Shown: positions 43,014-51,558 of the stretch, piece by piece
Layout of the letters: each line of letters starts with the position of its first letter
Position numbering within the stretch: position 1 is the stretch's first letter
NCBI GenBank assembly: GCA_003248805.1
Contig: QFQY01000008.1
Coordinates: 1 to 64,000 of the forward strand
DNA from: Chelatococcus sp.
Lineage (GTDB): Bacteria; Pseudomonadota; Alphaproteobacteria; Rhizobiales; Beijerinckiaceae
DNA length: 64,000 nt
Direction of reading: 5' to 3'
The notes under the pieces: generated by a model
Databases searched by the model: none
What the model saw: the letters and a program-made list of their open reading frames with translations, nothing else
Told to the model about the DNA's origin: nothing
Program-made: the position numbers and the translations under genes

Positions 43014-44900
43014 ATGGCGGGACACGCGGCATCTCTTCACCCTGACGACGCGCGGCCGGCGGTCGGGCTCGCGCGCGTCGCCGCGCGGCTCGACGCCCTG
43101 CTGGGCGGCGCCGTCGAGATCGTCGCGGCGGCGATCGTCGTCGCGGAGATCCTGCTGCTGGGAGCGGGCGTCACCGCCCGCTACGTCTTCCACGCACCGA
43201 TCGTCTGGTCGGACGAGCTCGCCTCGATCCTGTTCCTCTGGCTCTCGATGCTGGGCGCGGTCATCGCGCTCAGGCGCGGCGAGCACATGCGCATGACAGG
43301 GCTCGTCAGCCGTGTCTCGCCCGGCACCCGCGCCGTGCTCGAGGCGCTGGCCGTGACCGCGGCCATCGCCTTCCTGCTGATGATCCTGCCGCATGCGCTC
43401 GAATACGCGGACGAGGAGCATTTCATCGTCACGCCGGCGCTGGAGATCAGCAACGCCTGGCGCGCGGCGGCGATCCCCGTCGGCATGGGGCTGATGCTCG
43501 TCGCCGCCTGCTTCCGCCTGCTGCGCCTGGGCACGCTGAAGCCGGTGCTGCTGGCCATCGCCGTCACGGCCGTGCTCGTGGCCGCGTTCTGGATCGCCGG
43601 CCCGGCGCTGAAGCCGCTCGGCAAGCTCAACCTCGTCGTCTTCTTCGTCGGCGTGGTCGCACTCAACGTCTTTTCCGGCGTGCCGATCGCCTTTTCCTTC
43701 GCGCTCGCCACCTTCGGCTATCTCTCGCTGACGACCACGACGCCGCTGCTCGTCATGGTCGGCCGGCTCGACGAGGGCATGAGCCATCTCATCCTGCTGG
43801 CGGTGCCGCTCTTCATCTTCCTCGGCGCGCTGATCGAGATGACCGGCATGGCACGGGCGATGATCCAGTTCCTCGCCTCGCTGCTCGGCCATGTCCGGGG
43901 CGGCCTGTCCTATGTGCTCGTCGGCGCGATGTATCTGGTCTCCGGCATCTCGGGCTCGAAGATCGCCGACATGGCGGCCATCGCGCCCGTGCTCTTTCCC
44001 GAGATGCAGAAGCGCGGCGCCAAGCCGGGCGATCTCGTCGCCCTGCTCTCGGCCACGGGCGCGCAGACGGAAACGATCCCGCCCTCCATCGTGCTCATCA
44101 CCATCGGCTCGGTCACGGGCGTCTCCATCGCCGCGCTCTTCACCGGCGGCATGCTGCCGGCCGTCGTTCTCGGCATCGCGCTCTGCGTCGTCGTCTGGTG
44201 GCGCTATCGGGGCGAGGACCTCAGCCATGTCGTGCGCCATTCCCGGCGCGAGATCGGCAAGCTCGCGCTGATCGCGCTGCCGGCGATCGCGCTGCCCTTC
44301 GTCATCCGCGCCGCGGTGGTCGAGGGCGTCGCCACCGCGACCGAGGTCTCGACCATCGGCATCGCCTATTCGGTGCTGGCGGGCCTGCTGATCTACCGCC
44401 AGTTCGACTGGCGCCGCCTCGGCAAGATGCTGATCGACACCGCCTCGCTGACGGGTGCGATCATCTTCATCGTCGGCTGCGCCACTGCCATGGCCTGGGG
44501 GCTCACCCAGTCGGGCTTCTCGCAGGATCTCGCGCGCGCGATGGCGGCGGTCCCGGGCGGCACCTGGGGCTTCCTCGCCATCTCCATCGTCGCCTTCGTC
44601 ATCCTCGGCAGCGTGCTCGAGGGCATCCCCGCGATCGTGCTCTTCGGCCCGCTGCTGTTCCCCATCGCCAAGCAGGTCGGCGTGCACGAGGTCCACTACG
44701 CGATGGTGGTGATCTTCGCGATGGGCATCGGGCTTTTCGCCCCGCCCTTCGGCGTCGGCTATTACGGCGCCTGCGCGATCAGCAAGGTCAACCCCGACGA
44801 GGGCCTGAAATACATCTGGGCCTACATGCTGGCGCTGCTGATCGGGCTGGTCATCGTCGCCGCCGTGCCCTGGATCTCCACCGGCTTCCTCAGAATCTGA
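43014..44900 (+). CDS. TRAP transporter fused small and large permease (DctQM)
   Basis: A 628-residue fusion. Residues 1-185 form the DctQ-like four-helix part (WSDELASILFLWLSMLGAVIALRRGEHMRM), followed by a linker helix and the DctM part (AVPLFIFLGALIEMTGMARAMIQFLASLLGHVRGGL, VSGISGSKIADMAAIAP, TIPPSIVLITIGSVTG). ATG 43014 lies 28 bases after the receptor stop. Fused QM proteins are common; this differs from the split Q and M genes at 3589-5406. Confidence 0.92.
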   Translation: MAGHAASLHPDDARPAVGLARVAARLDALLGGAVEIVAAAIVVAEILLLGAGVTARYVFHAPIVWSDELASILFLWLSMLGAVIALRRGEHMRMTGLVSRVSPGTRAVLEALAVTAAIAFLLMILPHALEYADEEHFIVTPALEISNAWRAAAIPVGMGLMLVAACFRLLRLGTLKPVLLAIAVTAVLVAAFWIAGPALKPLGKLNLVVFFVGVVALNVFSGVPIAFSFALATFGYLSLTTTTPLLVMVGRLDEGMSHLILLAVPLFIFLGALIEMTGMARAMIQFLASLLGHVRGGLSYVLVGAMYLVSGISGSKIADMAAIAPVLFPEMQKRGAKPGDLVALLSATGAQTETIPPSIVLITIGSVTGVSIAALFTGGMLPAVVLGIALCVVVWWRYRGEDLSHVVRHSRREIGKLALIALPAIALPFVIRAAVVEGVATATEVSTIGIAYSVLAGLLIYRQFDWRRLGKMLIDTASLTGAIIFIVGCATAMAWGLTQSGFSQDLARAMAAVPGGTWGFLAISIVAFVILGSVLEGIPAIVLFGPLLFPIAKQVGVHEVHYAMVVIFAMGIGLFAPPFGVGYYGACAISKVNPDEGLKYIWAYMLALLIGLVIVAAVPWISTGFLRI

Positions 44901-44928
44901 ACCCCTCCAACGCGCAGAGGCATGTCCC

Positions 44929-45483
44929 ATGAGCCGTTTCTTCGGCCAGATCCGTCAGGCGGGCTACGTCGTCCCCGATATCGAGGAGGCGATGGACTAT
45001 TGGAGCCGCGTCCTCGGCGTCGGCCCGTTCTTCTACAACCCCAAGGTGCCGATCCGGAACTACCGCTACAAGGGGCAGGCCTACGAGCCGCACAACTCGG
45101 TCGCGCTGGCCAATTCCGGCCCGCTCCAGGTCGAGCTGATCCAGTGCCGCAACGACGTGCCGTCCATGTACAAGGACTTCACCGATGCCGGCCACACCGG
45201 CCTGCAGCATGTCGCCTACTGGACCTCGGACTACGACGCCGATCTGGAGCGGCTGATCGCGCAGGGCTTCAAGCCGGTGATGAGCGGGGAGGTCGGCGAG
45301 CGCGGGCGCTTCGTCTATTTCGACACGCATTACCACCCCGGCACGGTGATCGAGCTGTCGGAGGTCGCCGGCCCCAAGGGCGAGATGTTCCGCCTGATCC
45401 GCGAGGCGTCCGAGACCTGGGACGGCTCGGACCCAGTCCGGCCCTTCCCCGACCTGAGCAAGCTGGCCGCGGCGGCCGGTTGA
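44929..45483 (+). CDS. VOC family (glyoxalase-fold) protein
   Basis: A 184-residue vicinal-oxygen-chelate protein with two beta-alpha-beta-beta-beta halves: GYVVPDIEEAMDYWSRVLGVGPFF opens the first, and LQHVAYWTSDYDADLERLIAQGF opens the second. Candidate metal ligands are the His of GLQHVAY and the Glu of PGTVIELSE. It lies between the TRAP importer and the RuBisCO-like gene. It could be an isomerase or epimerase acting on the ketone intermediate; no known apionate enzyme of this family comes to mind. Confidence 0.8.
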   Translation: MSRFFGQIRQAGYVVPDIEEAMDYWSRVLGVGPFFYNPKVPIRNYRYKGQAYEPHNSVALANSGPLQVELIQCRNDVPSMYKDFTDAGHTGLQHVAYWTSDYDADLERLIAQGFKPVMSGEVGERGRFVYFDTHYHPGTVIELSEVAGPKGEMFRLIREASETWDGSDPVRPFPDLSKLAAAAG

Positions 45484-45504
45484 GGGCGTCCGACATCCAG
45501 CCGT

Positions 45505-45591
45505 CACGGTCGGGCCTCGCCCGACCCTCTCACAAACAGTGCGCTCCGGTCCCGAGATGCCCGGGGCGAGCCCGGGCATGACGCCCTGAAA
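45505..45591. repeat. Intergenic dyad repeat, family 4 copy 3
   Basis: ACGGTCGGGCCTCGCCCGAC and CGAGATGCCCGGGGCGAGCC...GGGCATGACG are two dyads between the VOC and RuBisCO-like genes, inside the operon. Confidence 0.6.
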
Positions 45592-45600
45592 GCCAGTCCG

Positions 45601-46875
45601 ATGACCGACGACCGCTTCGAAGCCACCTATCTGATCGAGACGCCGCTCGATCCGGCCCGGATCGCGGAGGTGATGGCGGGCGAACAGTCGAGCGGCACCT
45701 TCACCCGCGTCGCGGGCGAGACCGACGAGCTGCGCGACCGCACCCGCGCGGTCGTCACCGGCATCGAGGAACTCGAGAGCGCCTCCGAGCCGAGCCTTCC
45801 CAACGCCTGGCTGGCGCGCAAGGGCATCGCCGGCCCCTGGCGCCGGGCGCGGATCGCGATCTCCTTCCCGGTCGGCAATGTCGGCGCCAATCTGCCGACG
45901 CTGGCCTCCATCGTGGCCGGCAATCTCTTCGACCTCGGCGAGGTCACCGGGATGCGGCTCGATACGATCACCGTGCCGGCGAGCTATCGCGCCCGCTTCC
46001 CCTTGCCGAGGCAGGGCATCGCGGGCACGCGCCGGCTCACCGGCGTCGCCTCCGGCCCGATGGTCGGGTCCATCATCAAGCCCAATGTCGGGCTCAGTGC
46101 CGCCGAGACGGCGGAGCTGGTGGCGAAGCTCTGCGAGGCCGGGCTCGATTTCATCAAGGACGACGAGATTTCCGCCGACCCGGTTCACGCGCCGCTGGCC
46201 GAGCGCGTCCCGGCGGTGATGGCGGCGGTTCGCCGCCACGCCGACAGGACCGGCAAGCACGTCATGGTCGCCTTCAACATCACCGACGAGACGGATGCGA
46301 TGCGCCGCCACGCCGATCTGGTGGCGCGCGAGGGCGGCAGCTGCGTCATGGCGAGCCTGAACTGGTGCGGCTTCTCGGCGATCGAGACGCTGCGCCGCTC
46401 GACCGATCTCGCGCTGCACGGCCACCGCAACGGCTATGGCGCCTTCTCGCGTCATCCGCTGCTCGGCATCTCCTTCCAGGCCTATCAGGTGCTCTGGCGG
46501 CTGGCCGGCGTCGACCACATGCATGTCCATGGCGTGCAAGGCAAATTCGCGCAGGAGGACGAGGAGGTCGTCTCGTCCGCGAAGGATTGCGTGACGCCTC
46601 TCACCGCAGCCATCGACGACCCTGTCCTGCCCGCCTTCTCCTCCGGGCAATGGGCCGGGACCGCGCAGCCCACCTGGGACGCGATCGGCCATGACGACCT
46701 GCTGTTCATGGCGGGCGGCGGCATCATGGCCCATCCCGGCGGCCCCGCCGCCGGTGTCGCCAGCATCCGCCAGGCCTGGGCGGCCGTCGCCGAGGGCCGG
46801 GCGCTGGAGGCGGCCGCCGCGTCGCATCCCGAGCTGAAGCAGGCGCTCGACTTCTTCGGCGGCAAGGCGGGGTGA
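45601..46875 (+). CDS. oiaX: RuBisCO-like protein, probable 3-oxo-isoapionate-4-phosphate transcarboxylase/hydrolase
   Basis: A 424-residue RuBisCO large-subunit-like protein. Lys186 in LDFIKDDE corresponds to the carbamylated Lys, with Asp188 and Glu189 as Mg ligands. Lys160 (SIIKPNVGLS) is kept but the next RuBisCO Lys is Asn162, so it is not a CO2-fixing enzyme. Lys315 (HVHGVQGKFAQED) matches the loop 6 Lys. OiaX of D-apionate catabolism belongs to this superfamily and makes 3-phosphoglycerate plus glycolate from 3-oxo-isoapionate 4-phosphate. The adjoining DUF1537 kinase supports this call; the specific reaction is inferred from the pairing. Confidence 0.75.
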   Translation: MTDDRFEATYLIETPLDPARIAEVMAGEQSSGTFTRVAGETDELRDRTRAVVTGIEELESASEPSLPNAWLARKGIAGPWRRARIAISFPVGNVGANLPTLASIVAGNLFDLGEVTGMRLDTITVPASYRARFPLPRQGIAGTRRLTGVASGPMVGSIIKPNVGLSAAETAELVAKLCEAGLDFIKDDEISADPVHAPLAERVPAVMAAVRRHADRTGKHVMVAFNITDETDAMRRHADLVAREGGSCVMASLNWCGFSAIETLRRSTDLALHGHRNGYGAFSRHPLLGISFQAYQVLWRLAGVDHMHVHGVQGKFAQEDEEVVSSAKDCVTPLTAAIDDPVLPAFSSGQWAGTAQPTWDAIGHDDLLFMAGGGIMAHPGGPAAGVASIRQAWAAVAEGRALEAAAASHPELKQALDFFGGKAG

Positions 46876-48161
46876 CCCCGGCGATGACCATGTCCGCGCC
46901 GCGTTACGGCTGGTATGGCGACGACTTCACCGGCGCGTCCGACACGCTCGCGACGCTGGCGGAGCGCGGCTTCCGCGCGCTGCTCTTCCTCGGAATCCCG
47001 ACATCGGAGCAACTCGCCGCCGCAGGCCCGCTCGACGCGGTCGGCATCGCCGGCGCGACCCGCTCCATGGCGCCTGCCGAGATGGCGCCCGTGCTCGATG
47101 CGGCAGGCCGCTTCTTCGCGGGGCTCGGCGTCCGGCTGATGCACTACAAATGCTGCTCGACGTTCGACAGCGCGCCGCATGTCGGCAGCATCGGCGCGGC
47201 GGTGGCGGCGCTGAAGCCGCATTTCCCGAACCCGCTCGTCCCGATCCTCGGCGGCCAGCCCAATCTCGGCCGCTATTGCCTGTTCGGAAACCTCTTCGCG
47301 GCGGCCGGCAGCGGTGGCGAGGTCCATCGCATCGACCGTCACCCGACGATGAGCCGCCACCCGGTCACGCCGATGGCGGAGGCCGATCTGCGCCGCCATC
47401 TCGCCGCGCAGGGGCTCGCTTGCGTCGGTCTCGTCGACTACCGCGCCCATGAGAGCGAGGGCGGTGCGGACGCTCTGGATCATGCGCGCGCCGATGGCGC
47501 TCCGGCCGTGCTTTTCGACGTTTCGCGGACCGCGGATCTCGCCGCGATAGCCGAGCTCCTGCGCGAGCCTCTCGCCGTTTCGCCGATGCTGGCGGTCGGC
47601 GCGAGTTCGGTCGCGCAGATGGCAGCCGAACTGGGGGGTAAGGCTGCCGGGGCGGCGCCGGCGCCGGCCGTGCGACAGCAAGGGCCGGTGCTGGCGCTCG
47701 TCGGCAGCCTCTCGCCGGTGACGCGCGCGCAGGTCGAGGCGGCCACGGGTTTCGCGCGCCTGACGATCGATCCGGCCCGCCTGCTCGCGGAGCCGGCGCA
47801 TGCCGACGCGCTCTGCCGCGAGGCCCTCGCCCTGCTGGCCCGGGGCGACACGATGCTCATGACGGCACCGCCGGACGGGGCGCCGGAGAATCCGCGCGCG
47901 GTCGCCGAGGCGACCGGCAGGCTGCTGCGGGAGGTGATGCGCGAGGCCCGTGTCGCGCGGCTGCTCGTCGCCGGCGGAGACACCTCCACCCTCGCCATCG
48001 AATCGCTCGACATTTGGGGCCTGTCCTATCGCGCCCCCATGGTCGTGGGCGCGCCGCTCTGCCGCGCCCATAGCGCGGCCGCCCATCTCGACGGTCTGGA
48101 CGTGGTGCTCAAGGGCGGGCAGATGGGCCCGCCGGATTTCTTCGCGGTGGCGTCGCGCTGA
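46872..48161 (+). CDS. oiaK: DUF1537 four-carbon acid sugar kinase family, probable 3-oxo-isoapionate kinase
   Basis: A 429-residue acid-sugar kinase with N-terminal substrate motif YGDDFTGASDT, KCCSTFDSAPHVGSIG, and C-terminal nucleotide-binding blocks VAGGDTS and LKGGQMGPPDFF. The start is GTG 46872 within the previous stop (GTGA); ATG 46884 is an alternative. The direct pairing of DUF1537 kinase with a RuBisCO-like protein is the arrangement known for OiaK-OiaX. It phosphorylates the keto acid before cleavage. It is the last gene of the operon. Confidence 0.78.
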   Translation: MTPAMTMSAPRYGWYGDDFTGASDTLATLAERGFRALLFLGIPTSEQLAAAGPLDAVGIAGATRSMAPAEMAPVLDAAGRFFAGLGVRLMHYKCCSTFDSAPHVGSIGAAVAALKPHFPNPLVPILGGQPNLGRYCLFGNLFAAAGSGGEVHRIDRHPTMSRHPVTPMAEADLRRHLAAQGLACVGLVDYRAHESEGGADALDHARADGAPAVLFDVSRTADLAAIAELLREPLAVSPMLAVGASSVAQMAAELGGKAAGAAPAPAVRQQGPVLALVGSLSPVTRAQVEAATGFARLTIDPARLLAEPAHADALCREALALLARGDTMLMTAPPDGAPENPRAVAEATGRLLREVMREARVARLLVAGGDTSTLAIESLDIWGLSYRAPMVVGAPLCRAHSAAAHLDGLDVVLKGGQMGPPDFFAVASR

Positions 48162-48235
48162 GGGCGCCCGGGCGCTCCACCGGGCTCGAACCATACGCCA
48201 CGTCGTGCTCGCCCTTGTGGCGAGCGAAGACGTGG

Positions 48236-48261
48236 ATCGTCGGGACAAGCCCGACCATGAC
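48236..48261. repeat. Intergenic dyad repeat, family 4 copy 4 (short)
   Basis: GGATCGTCGGGACAAGCCCG with ACCATGACG: a single dyad between convergent kinase and acetyltransferase genes. Confidence 0.5.
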
Positions 48262-48275
48262 GGAGAAGCGGGCGA

Positions 48276-48908
48276 TCAGGTCGCCCCGCGCAGCGCCGCG
48301 ATATCCGCTCCCTGGATCGCGCCCAGATTGCGCTCGATCTTCTCCGCGTCCCAGTCCCACCAGCGGATCGCCAGCAGGTCCGCGACGATCTCCGGCGGGA
48401 AGCGCATCTTGACGATGCGCGCCGGATTGCCGGCGACCACCGCATAGGGCGGCACGTCGCGCGTCACCTGCGCCCGCGTGCCGATGATCGCGCCGTCGCC
48501 GATCGTGACGCCGGGCATGATCACCGCCTCGCGCCCGATCCAGACGTCGTTGCCGATCACCATGTCGCCGCGATTGTTCGGCCCCGGCCGCTTCAGCGCG
48601 TCCGGATCGCCCAGCCCGAACATCTGGAAGGGGAAGGTCGAGAAGCCGCCGAGCGGGTGGTTGGCGCCGTTCATGATGAACTGGGCCGCCTGCGCGATCG
48701 CGACGAACTTGCCGATGATCAGCCGGTCGCCGATGAAGTCGAAATGGTAGCGCACGCAGCGGGCGACGAAATGCTCCGGCCCGCGCGAGTCGTCGTAATA
48801 GCTGTAGTCGCCGACCTCGATCAGCGGGTGGTCGACCACGGCCTTGAGGAAGGCGGTGCCCTTCCAGCCCGCGATGGGGCGTCGCGTCGTCGGATCGGGC
48901 AGGGGCAT
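48276..48908 (-). CDS. CatB/Vat-type acetyltransferase (hexapeptide repeat, xenobiotic acetyltransferase)
   Basis: A 210-residue left-handed beta-helix acetyltransferase. Hexapeptide repeats run from GNDVWIGREAVIMPGVTIGDGAIIGTRAQVTRDVPPYAVVAGNPARIVKMRF, and the catalytic His region reads NGANHPLGGFSTFPF. The group includes chloramphenicol and streptogramin acetyltransferases as well as many housekeeping members, so antibiotic resistance cannot be claimed. It stands alone between the acid-sugar operon and the yidC cluster, on the minus strand. Confidence 0.85.
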   Translation of the reverse strand: MPLPDPTTRRPIAGWKGTAFLKAVVDHPLIEVGDYSYYDDSRGPEHFVARCVRYHFDFIGDRLIIGKFVAIAQAAQFIMNGANHPLGGFSTFPFQMFGLGDPDALKRPGPNNRGDMVIGNDVWIGREAVIMPGVTIGDGAIIGTRAQVTRDVPPYAVVAGNPARIVKMRFPPEIVADLLAIRWWDWDAEKIERNLGAIQGADIAALRGAT

Positions 48909-48949
48909 GGGCGTGGCTCCATGTGCCGCGGAAGCTGCTCGACCGCCCC

Positions 48950-49034
48950 GTCATTGCGAGGAGCGTAGCGACGAAGCCATCCAGGGAACCTCGCGCTCCA
49001 CGAGTCTGGATTGCTTCGCCTCGCTCGCAATGAC
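48950..49034. repeat. Palindromic intergenic repeat, family 1 copy 2
   Basis: GTCATTGCGAGGAGCGTAGC at the left and CTCGCAATGAC at the right, with AGCCATCCAG/CTGGATTGCT inside. It lies between yidC and the acetyltransferase gene. Confidence 0.85.
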
Positions 49035-49068
49035 GGCTGCTCGCCCGAGCGGGACGGCCGAAAAGCGG

Positions 49069-49090
49069 AAGGGCGGGAAACCCCGCCCTT
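49069..49090 (-). terminator. Intrinsic terminator of the rpmH-rnpA-yidC operon
   Basis: AAGGGCGGG / CCCGCCCTT form a 9-bp stem with a 4-base loop just 6 bases past the yidC stop, followed on the minus strand by CCGCTTTT. Confidence 0.7.
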
Positions 49091-49095
49091 CGCCG

Positions 49096-50976
49096 TTACT
49101 TCTTGCTGTTGCCGTTGGCCGGCTTGCCCGGCGCGGGCACGGCCGGGGCGGGGTCCGCCTTCTTGCCGAACATGCCCTTGATGTTGTCGAACAGCTCGAT
49201 CTTCACGCCGTGCTTGCGCATGATGAAGCCCTGCTGGGTCACCGAGAGCAGGTTGTTCCAGCTCCAGTAGATCACCAGGCCGGCCGGGAACGAGCCGAGC
49301 AGGAAGGTGAAGAACACCGGCATCCAGGTGAACATCATCTTCTGCACCGGGTCCGGCGGCTCCGGGTTCATCTTCATCTGGATGAACATCGTGATGCCCA
49401 TGATGATCGGCCAGGCGCCGAGATGCAGGAAGGCCGGCGGCGTGAACGGCAGCAGCCCGAACAGGTTGAACAGGTTCGTCGGGTCGGGCGCGGCGAGATC
49501 GTGAATCCAGCCGAAGAACGGCGCGTGCCGCATTTCGATGGTGATGAACAGGATCTTGTAGAGCGCGAAGAACACCGGGATCTGCACCAGCACCGGCCAG
49601 CAGCCGGCGAGCGGGTTGATCTTCTGGGTCTTGTACAGCTCCATCAGCGCCTGCTGCTGCTTGAGCTTGTCGTCCGCGTAGCGCTCGCGGATGGCCAGCA
49701 TCTCCGGCTGCATCGCCTTCATCTTCGCCATCGAGGCGTAGGACTTGTTGGCGAGCGGGAAGAACAGCGCCTTCAGCAGCACGGTGACGATCAGGATCGC
49801 GACGCCGAAGTTCCCGACGTGCTTGTAGATCCAGTCGAGCAGGAAAAAGAGCGGCTTGGTGATGAAATAGAACCAGCCCCAGTCGATCAGCAGCTCGAAG
49901 CGCTTGATGCCGAGATTCTTCTCGTAGCCGTCGATCGCCGCGGTCTCCTTGGCGCCGGCGAAGAGCCGGGCGTTGGAGGCGGCGCTGGCGCCGGGCGCGA
50001 TGGTGACGCCTTCGCCCAGGAAGTCGGCCTGGTAGGTGCGCATGCCGCCGGTCTGCACCGAGGAGTAGCGCGCCTCGTACTTCTTCGCCTGGTCGGGGAT
50101 GACGGTGGCGGCCCAGTACTTGTCGGTGATGCCGAGGAAGCCGCCGACGGCGTCCTTCCAGACCTTGCCGGTGGTGCCGGCGGCGAGCGCGGGCTCCTTG
50201 TCGATGGCGTCGTAGGTGAATTCCTGCAGGCCGTTGTCGCCGAGATAGCCGACGAGGCCCTCATGCAGCACGTAGTAGCCGAGCACATGCGGCTTGCCGT
50301 GGCGCACCACCTGCCCATAAGGGAACAGCGTGACCGGCGCGCTGCCCCTGTTCTCGACCGAGTCGGCGATCGAGAACATCGCGTTGTCGTCGACGCTGAT
50401 CGCGCGCTTGAACAGCAGCCCCTGGCCGTTGTCCCAGGTCAGGGTGAGCGGCCTGGCGGGGGTGAGCACCTGCGCGTCGGGCGTCCAGACCGTGGCGGCA
50501 TTGGGAAGGGCCACGGTCGCGCCCGGCGCCGAGACCCAGCCGAAATCGGAGTAATAGGCGTCTGGCCCGCCCCGCGGCGAGAGCAGGACGATGATCGGGC
50601 TCTTGGGGTCGACCGTCTCGTGATAGGCCTTGAGCGACACGTCGTCGATGCGCGCGCCCGTCAGCGAGATCGAACCGGCGATCTTCGGCGTGTCGATGCG
50701 CACGCGGGGCGAGGCGGCGAGCGCCTGCTCGCGCGTGCCGGCGGCGGTGGCCGCCGCGCCCGGGGCCGCCGCGCCGGGAATCGTCGAGCCGGGAGCGGCC
50801 GAAGGCACCGCGCTGCCCGGTGCCGGCGGCGTCTGGCTGGTCGCCACCTGGTTCTGCTGGGCGAGCTGCTTCTGCTTTTCCATCTGCGGCACGCCGTAGA
50901 AATACTGCCAGCCGAGCAGCACCACGACCGACAGGGCGATCGCGAGAAGCAGGTTGCGGTTGTCTTCTTTCATCAT
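49096..50976 (-). CDS. yidC: Membrane protein insertase YidC
   Basis: A 626-residue inner-membrane insertase. The first helix is NLLLAIALSVVVLLGWQYFYGV, then an Ala/Pro linker (about 37-75), the large periplasmic beta domain, and the conserved five-helix core from about residue 365 (FLLDWIYKHVGNFGVAILIVTVLLKALFFPLANKSYASMAKM, QKINPLAGCWPVLVQIPVFFALYKIL). The C-terminal basic tail ends PANGNSKK. Its ATG overlaps the rnpA stop (ATGA). In many relatives engB and argB follow; here the cluster ends after yidC. Confidence 0.97.
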   Translation of the reverse strand: MMKEDNRNLLLAIALSVVVLLGWQYFYGVPQMEKQKQLAQQNQVATSQTPPAPGSAVPSAAPGSTIPGAAAPGAAATAAGTREQALAASPRVRIDTPKIAGSISLTGARIDDVSLKAYHETVDPKSPIIVLLSPRGGPDAYYSDFGWVSAPGATVALPNAATVWTPDAQVLTPARPLTLTWDNGQGLLFKRAISVDDNAMFSIADSVENRGSAPVTLFPYGQVVRHGKPHVLGYYVLHEGLVGYLGDNGLQEFTYDAIDKEPALAAGTTGKVWKDAVGGFLGITDKYWAATVIPDQAKKYEARYSSVQTGGMRTYQADFLGEGVTIAPGASAASNARLFAGAKETAAIDGYEKNLGIKRFELLIDWGWFYFITKPLFFLLDWIYKHVGNFGVAILIVTVLLKALFFPLANKSYASMAKMKAMQPEMLAIRERYADDKLKQQQALMELYKTQKINPLAGCWPVLVQIPVFFALYKILFITIEMRHAPFFGWIHDLAAPDPTNLFNLFGLLPFTPPAFLHLGAWPIIMGITMFIQMKMNPEPPDPVQKMMFTWMPVFFTFLLGSFPAGLVIYWSWNNLLSVTQQGFIMRKHGVKIELFDNIKGMFGKKADPAPAVPAPGKPANGNSKK

Positions 50977-51368
50977 GATCGGGAGCGGGTCTCTCGGCGC
51001 CGGAACGGCTTCGCGGGGCGGGCGCGCTCGATCGCGACGGCAAGGTCGGCGACGAGGACGCTGAAATCGGCGGTCAGGGTTTCGGGCCGCGCGACGATGA
51101 CGAGGTCGCAGGGGCGGGCGGTCTGGTCGGCCAGGGCGAGCGCGGCGGCCGCCCGCAGACGACGGCGGATGCGGTTGCGCTTCACCGCGTTGCCGGTCTT
51201 GCGCGAGGCGGTGAGGCCGAGGCGCAGGCCCTCGCGGGCCGCATCGGCGGCCATCTCGTCGCCGGTCAGGTCGCGCACCTGCGCGGTGAAGGCGGACGAA
51301 CGAAAGCGGCGGCCGTGTTCGGCCGCCGCCAGGAACTGCTTGCGTTGCGTCAGACGGGCGAGGCGCAT
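50973..51368 (-). CDS. rnpA: Ribonuclease P protein component
   Basis: The 131-residue protein subunit of RNase P, which processes tRNA 5' ends with the catalytic RNA. The RNR motif is clear (GNAVKRNRIRRRLRAAA, about 62-78), as is the N-terminal LTQRKQFLAAAEHGRRFRS. It follows rpmH and precedes yidC in the classical order. Confidence 0.96.
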   Translation of the reverse strand: MRLARLTQRKQFLAAAEHGRRFRSSAFTAQVRDLTGDEMAADAAREGLRLGLTASRKTGNAVKRNRIRRRLRAAAALALADQTARPCDLVIVARPETLTADFSVLVADLAVAIERARPAKPFRRRETRSRS

Positions 51369-51423
51369 GGCGATTGGCCTGTCTTCCGGAACGGGCGCGC
51401 GGAGGTCACGCGCCGTCTATTGC

Positions 51424-51558
51424 TCAGGCCGACAGGCGCTTGCGGCCATGCGCGCGGCGAGCGGCGATGACCTTGCGGCCACCCTTCGTCGCCATGCGGG
51501 CGCGGTAGCCGTGGCGGCGCTTGCGAACCAGCTTGCTGGGTTGATAGGTTCTCTTCAC
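51424..51558 (-). CDS. rpmH: 50S ribosomal protein L34
   Basis: A 44-residue highly basic ribosomal protein, start GTG at 51558, sequence beginning MKRTYQPSKLVRKRRHGYRA and ending RRAHGRKRLSA. Length and sequence match bacterial L34. It is the first gene of the rpmH-rnpA-yidC operon; the stop is 55 bases before rnpA. Confidence 0.98.
   Translation of the reverse strand: MKRTYQPSKLVRKRRHGYRARMATKGGRKVIAARRAHGRKRLSA

Noticed and set aside
45601..46875. True RuBisCO (CO2 fixation)
   Set aside because: The second active-site Lys is Asn162, length is short, there is no small subunit or phosphoribulokinase gene, and a DUF1537 kinase adjoins it; it is a RuBisCO-like protein.
48276..48908. Chloramphenicol or streptogramin resistance gene
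   Set aside because: The family is shared with many non-resistance acetyltransferases and nothing around it suggests a resistance island; kept as a generic CatB/Vat-type enzyme.
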